From the NCBI GenBank assembly GCA_963575745.1, contig CAUYUJ010003394.1:45001-79559 (forward strand): a stretch of 34,559 nucleotides of DNA, given 5' to 3'. The translations under genes were made by a program, and so were the position numbers. The notes under the pieces are model-generated. The model worked only from the letters and a program-made list of their open reading frames with translations, was not told where the DNA came from and ran no database searches. Shown one piece after another: positions 30,738 to 34,559 of this stretch (positions are counted from its first letter, which is position 1; each line of letters opens with the position of its first letter). This DNA comes from Prorocentrum cordatum. Taxonomy: Eukaryota > Sar > Dinophyceae > Prorocentrales > Prorocentraceae.

Positions 30738-33494
30738 ATGGCGCCCAAGTTCTCGAAGCCTGCGCCGATGCCGCGGCCCGCCAAGACGCACGCCGCGGGG
30801 GGGGCACCAACCTCCAAAGCAAGGCCGACGCAGCGCCCTGCGCAGCAGGTAAGCTTGTCGGAGAGCGAAGGAGAGGAGCACGACATGGTGTTCAAGGCGG
30901 CGACCTTTCGGACGGCGCCGACGGTGCACACGGGATCAGCGACCCCCGCTGAGGACGCCGATGGAGGCGGCGGCACGGGGGCCGCCCCCAGTGCCGCCGC
31001 CTCCGATGGCTCCTCGGCGATGCCTGCATCGGCGGCGGCGCCAGTGACGTCAGCCGCCCTGGCAGCGGCAGCCACGCATGCCGACTTCACCACAGAGCAG
31101 CGGCGCGGGCTGGACGCGCTCACCCTCGCGCCCCACAACCTTCAGCTGAGGGAGCATGCTGCGGGTGGCCGCGGCGGCCGCGGGGCGCGCAGCGCGGCCG
31201 ACGGCGAGCGCGCCGTGGACGACGGGACCGCCAGCGAGGCCCCGAGTGCTACGACCACGGGCGCCCTCAGCGGCCGCGGGGGCAAGCGCCACCGCCGACG
31301 CAGCAACAAAGCCGTCTACGGCCAGGCCCCCCAGTCGAGCGGCGGCACACCAGCCGCGCTCGCAGACGTAGAGATGATGACGGAGGAGAACTACGCTGAA
31401 GCGGGCTACGTCCACTGCATGGGCGCATACTGGGCCCCGCCGCACCGCCTGGGCTGGTGTCGGAGGTGCACGGCGCTGGGCGACTGGAAGATCATGGCGG
31501 TGGAGTACGTGGACAAGCTCAGCTGCGCGGAGATGCGCCGCTACGCGGAGGCCAAGGAGGGCAACGAGAAATACCCCGAACTGAGGAGGGGCAAAGAGGG
31601 GCAGTACAAGCTGTACATGTGCTCGGACTGCGCGGCGACGACGGAGGGCATCTCCGAGCACGAGGCCGTGACGCGCGCTGCGCGCGCGAACAAAGGCCCA
31701 GGCTCCATCGACCACGCCGCCAAGCGGGTGGCGAAGTTCCGTGCGAGCTTCGACTACATCAAGGAGGGCATGGACGCCCTGGCGGGGTTCGCGCTCTCAG
31801 AGGAAGGCGCGCTTGCCCTTCGGAGGTCAACGGAAGGCGCGGGGGTGGGCATCGACCCCGAGAGCACAAGCGCCCCCCCAGCCACGGAAGAAGTGGCGAG
31901 GGAGGTGGGCCGCCCAATGGCGAGGGAGGCGGGGGCGGTGCCAGGGCCGCCCCGCGCGCCACCCCCGCCCCTCGAGGAAGAACCTCCCAGCGACGAGGAG
32001 AACGACCCTCAGCCCGACGTGGACGCGGAGGACCAGGGGCTCCAGCTGACCGGGGCCCATACCGTGAAGGAGGTAACGGACATCGAGCCCTTGCTGCGGC
32101 TCGGCCTCTCCAAGAAGTCGCTGAAGCGCATGGCGCGGGCCTATGGCGTCCTCAAATTCGAGACCATGCGCACCCACATGTTGGGCGGCCCGGGGGCCAT
32201 CCTGGAGAAGAAGGAGGACGTGGTGAGGGGCACCGAGGCGCAGGACGGAGCCCAGAAGTGGCTCGACGCGCTGGACGAGGAGGCGGAGGTGGATGTGGGA
32301 AGGCTGAAGAGGGGTGTCCTGGAAGCCTCGGGGATTGCAGATGCCCACCTGGGACACACACGTGCCTGGAAGGAGGAGCGCCAGGGCAACACCGCGGCGC
32401 AGGAGGCCCACCGCCGCATGGGCGACTACACGGACCAGTTCTACCGTGACCAGGGCTTCACGCTCAACATGTACTACAAGTGCGCGGCCAACAAGACCTG
32501 GGATAATCCCCGGGGATGCTGTTCGGTGATCCGCTCGGATCCCTGGTCACAGCTGCTCTCATGCGCCCAGGAGGCAGCGGGAGAGACGGGCCAGCGCTGG
32601 TACTGCCACTGCGGGGCGCGCTACTCGACCTCCTACGGAGTCTGCATCGAGTTCATAGAGGAGGAGGCGAACCCGCCACGCGCGTACTACATGCACGCGG
32701 AGCATCCCGAGGAGGACATCCGCGACCTGAAGGCCCTGCTGCGCTACGACAAGCTCAAGAAGGAGGGGATCACAGTGCTCAACGCGGTGGACCTTCTGCA
32801 GCACCTGCCCAAGGTTGAGCCGATGGCGGTTGGCACCGTCTTCAAACGCCATGCCCCACACCAGGCACAATGGGAGGGCCACTATGTGCTGCTGGAGGGG
32901 CTCACCTGGGAGAGCTCGCCCACGTTCGAGTGGACCGACCTCTGCGCGCAGGTCGCCCGGGGACTGAACGACCCTGAATGGGCGGGGTACAGCAAGAAGA
33001 CGCGGAACAAAGCCAAGAGGGAGCGCCTGGAGATGGCGCACAGGGAATTGGCGCACTACGAGCGCCGCCACAACCTGAAGGAGGGCAGCCTCTCGGGCGG
33101 CGGGGGTGGTACAGGGGTCGCCCCGCGCGCCACCCCCGCTCGCAACGCCGGCGCCCCACCAGCGAGCGGGGCCCGCGGCAGCGAGGACCCGCCACCACCG
33201 CCAGCGGGAGTCCCGCCAGAGGCCGTGGCCATCATGGGCCCCTCGCCGCCGCCGCCGACGGCGCCCCCTGATGCGCCGCCGCCGCCGACGCACCCGCCAC
33301 CGCAGACGGACGTGCCCCCGCAGCAGGCCCCAAGCGCTGCAGCCCTGAACGTGGCCCTCGGTGAAGACCTTGAGCGCCAGATCTTTGGGCCCTCAGGGCA
33401 GGCGGGGGGCAGTGGCGACCTCGGCGGGGAAGCGCGGGCGCCGCCGTCGCAGGCATTTGCTGCCACCGCGCAGGGAACAGGCCAGCAGGCCTGA
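30738..33494 (+). CDS. Hypothetical cysteine-rich protein, 918 codons, possibly ORF1-like protein of a retroelement
   Basis: I chose the ATG at 30738 (MAPKFSKPAP). The frame is open from 30558, but those 60 codons are low-complexity leader. Layout: disordered basic/A-rich N-terminus (residues 1-190) with KRHRRRSNK (a possible nuclear signal); YAEAGYVHCMGAYWAPPHRL, then CRRC (near 240) and CSDC (near 295), a likely zinc site; an acidic/proline linker (EEEPPSDEENDPQ); a charged helical block; a second cysteine cluster CAANKTWDNPRGCC ... CAQEAAGETGQRWYCHCGARY ... C (about residues 580-635); FKRHAPHQAQWEGHYVLLEGL; a helical KKTRNKAKRERLEMAHREL; and a 140-residue P/A/G tail. Three copies of the GC-rich motif lie in its linkers. 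No stop or frameshift is seen. The function is unknown to me. Position and style suggest an element-encoded nucleic-acid-binding protein, but a host gene is possible. Confidence 0.7.
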   Translation: MAPKFSKPAPMPRPAKTHAAGGAPTSKARPTQRPAQQVSLSESEGEEHDMVFKAATFRTAPTVHTGSATPAEDADGGGGTGAAPSAAASDGSSAMPASAAAPVTSAALAAAATHADFTTEQRRGLDALTLAPHNLQLREHAAGGRGGRGARSAADGERAVDDGTASEAPSATTTGALSGRGGKRHRRRSNKAVYGQAPQSSGGTPAALADVEMMTEENYAEAGYVHCMGAYWAPPHRLGWCRRCTALGDWKIMAVEYVDKLSCAEMRRYAEAKEGNEKYPELRRGKEGQYKLYMCSDCAATTEGISEHEAVTRAARANKGPGSIDHAAKRVAKFRASFDYIKEGMDALAGFALSEEGALALRRSTEGAGVGIDPESTSAPPATEEVAREVGRPMAREAGAVPGPPRAPPPPLEEEPPSDEENDPQPDVDAEDQGLQLTGAHTVKEVTDIEPLLRLGLSKKSLKRMARAYGVLKFETMRTHMLGGPGAILEKKEDVVRGTEAQDGAQKWLDALDEEAEVDVGRLKRGVLEASGIADAHLGHTRAWKEERQGNTAAQEAHRRMGDYTDQFYRDQGFTLNMYYKCAANKTWDNPRGCCSVIRSDPWSQLLSCAQEAAGETGQRWYCHCGARYSTSYGVCIEFIEEEANPPRAYYMHAEHPEEDIRDLKALLRYDKLKKEGITVLNAVDLLQHLPKVEPMAVGTVFKRHAPHQAQWEGHYVLLEGLTWESSPTFEWTDLCAQVARGLNDPEWAGYSKKTRNKAKRERLEMAHRELAHYERRHNLKEGSLSGGGGGTGVAPRATPARNAGAPPASGARGSEDPPPPPAGVPPEAVAIMGPSPPPPTAPPDAPPPPTHPPPQTDVPPQQAPSAAALNVALGEDLERQIFGPSGQAGGSGDLGGEARAPPSQAFAATAQGTGQQA

Positions 33495-34139
33495 GGGATA
33501 ATGCCCAGCAGGTTCCAGGGCCTTGGCAGGCCGCGTGAGTCCATGCCAAATAGTCTACCTGCTGCTTTCTGTAGTGCGGCGGGCCCATAGCGGCGCCCCC
33601 CCTCGCGTGGCGGCAACTGCAGCCTTTGCCTAGGCTAGGCGCAAGACTACCTGTGCACCCAGCCACCTTGGCTCGCCAACTGGCTTGCCATCTCGGCCTC
33701 CTCACGTTCACTTACGCTCGTTGGCCTCGCTGGCGGTGCTCGGGCAGCCCCGTGTACTGCAGCGTCGCCGTCGGGCGCCTGGCCACTTTGGCCTGCCATC
33801 CTGGCCTCGTCTCGCGCATTCTTGCGCTTGTAGGCTTGGGTGGCGGTACTGGGGTCGCCCCGTGTGCTGCTATGCTGCCGCCTGCGCCTTACTTTTTGCT
33901 GTAGGGACCAGCTGCCCTCGGCCAGGCGCCAGCTGCTGCATGCACGTCAGATCCGCCCTTGGCTTGCCATCCAGGCCTTGCCTCGCGTCTTCCCGCGCTA
34001 GTCGGCCTGGGTGGCGGTACTGGGGTCGCCCCGTGTGCTGCTGTGCCGTTGCTGGCGCTTCACTCTGGGCTGTTAGCACAACTGCCCACGGTGCGAGCGC
34101 CTGACGTTGCAAGCATGTCAGACCCGCCCTTTTTCACCC

Positions 34140-34142
<3 letters not shown>
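33495..34142. repeat. 3' region with tandem units each carrying the GC-rich palindromic motif
   Basis: Units containing GGCYTGCCATCCTGGCCT followed by a GGTGGCGGTACTGGGGTCGC block recur. The second element is at 33726, 33838 and 34009, and the first at about 33682, 33792 and 33961. The two later motif copies are identical over about 34 bp. No coding frame is supported; the short frames at 33626-34147 are repeat translations. Confidence 0.8.

Positions 34143-34559
<417 letters not shown>

Overview
The window reads as nuclear DNA of a dinoflagellate. The evidence is: (1) three minus-strand sites that look like degenerate copies of the dinoflagellate spliced leader; (2) long (TAG)n/(CTA)n microsatellites and many satellite families; (3) remnants of a non-LTR retrotransposon and a large PIF1-type helicase gene of a kind I associate with dinoflagellate genomes; (4) introns whose edges both read AG-G. 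I cannot fix the species; Prorocentrum or a relative is only a guess. There are no rRNA or tRNA genes and no bacterial-type operons. Most open frames in the window are translations of repeats.

Layout. 1-7.4 kb is repeat-dominated: a 240-270 bp satellite (1-125 and 2.11-3.72 kb), a fold-back inverted repeat (4.51-5.07 kb), a CT/TA microsatellite, a purine-rich tract and two patches of a CCCAAGAGGCCC-type minisatellite. After a (TAG)n tract (7.48-7.79 kb) comes the 5' part of a GC-rich non-LTR retrotransposon (7.93-11.15 kb): a zinc-finger-like N-terminus, linkers, then a reverse transcriptase with motifs A, B, C and D, broken by two frameshifts. Its missing C-terminus (CxC...H...C knuckle, RHN motif, probable restriction-like endonuclease) lies about 18 kb away at 29.33-30.03 kb, on the same strand and in the same phase. 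The DNA between is a different world: a 2.2-kb higher-order repeat with (CTA)n blocks (11.5-16.6 kb), another tandem repeat (16.7-17.4 kb), then on the minus strand a helicase gene (24.54 to 17.42 kb) with two inferred introns, one of them carrying the local satellite and splitting the DEAD-like motif II. That gene has an in-frame TGA and a frameshift near its 3' end, so it is probably a recent pseudogene. Degenerate partial copies of its 5' end lie at 26.3-27.0 and 28.06-28.18 kb.

The right end (30.0-34.1 kb) returns to GC-rich sequence: an intact 918-codon ORF with two cysteine clusters and disordered linkers, a tandem-repeat 3' region, and a terminal (TAG)n tract in the same orientation as the one at 7.5 kb.

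Two observations tie the window together. A roughly 20-30 bp GC-rich motif built on the palindrome CGGGGC-C-GCCCCG occurs at least 12 times, in coding and noncoding DNA, but I found it only in the two GC-rich outer blocks and never in the interior. And the outer blocks rejoin in frame across the interior, with GTGAGT at the left edge and AG at the right, so the interior is either a nested insertion or a giant intron.
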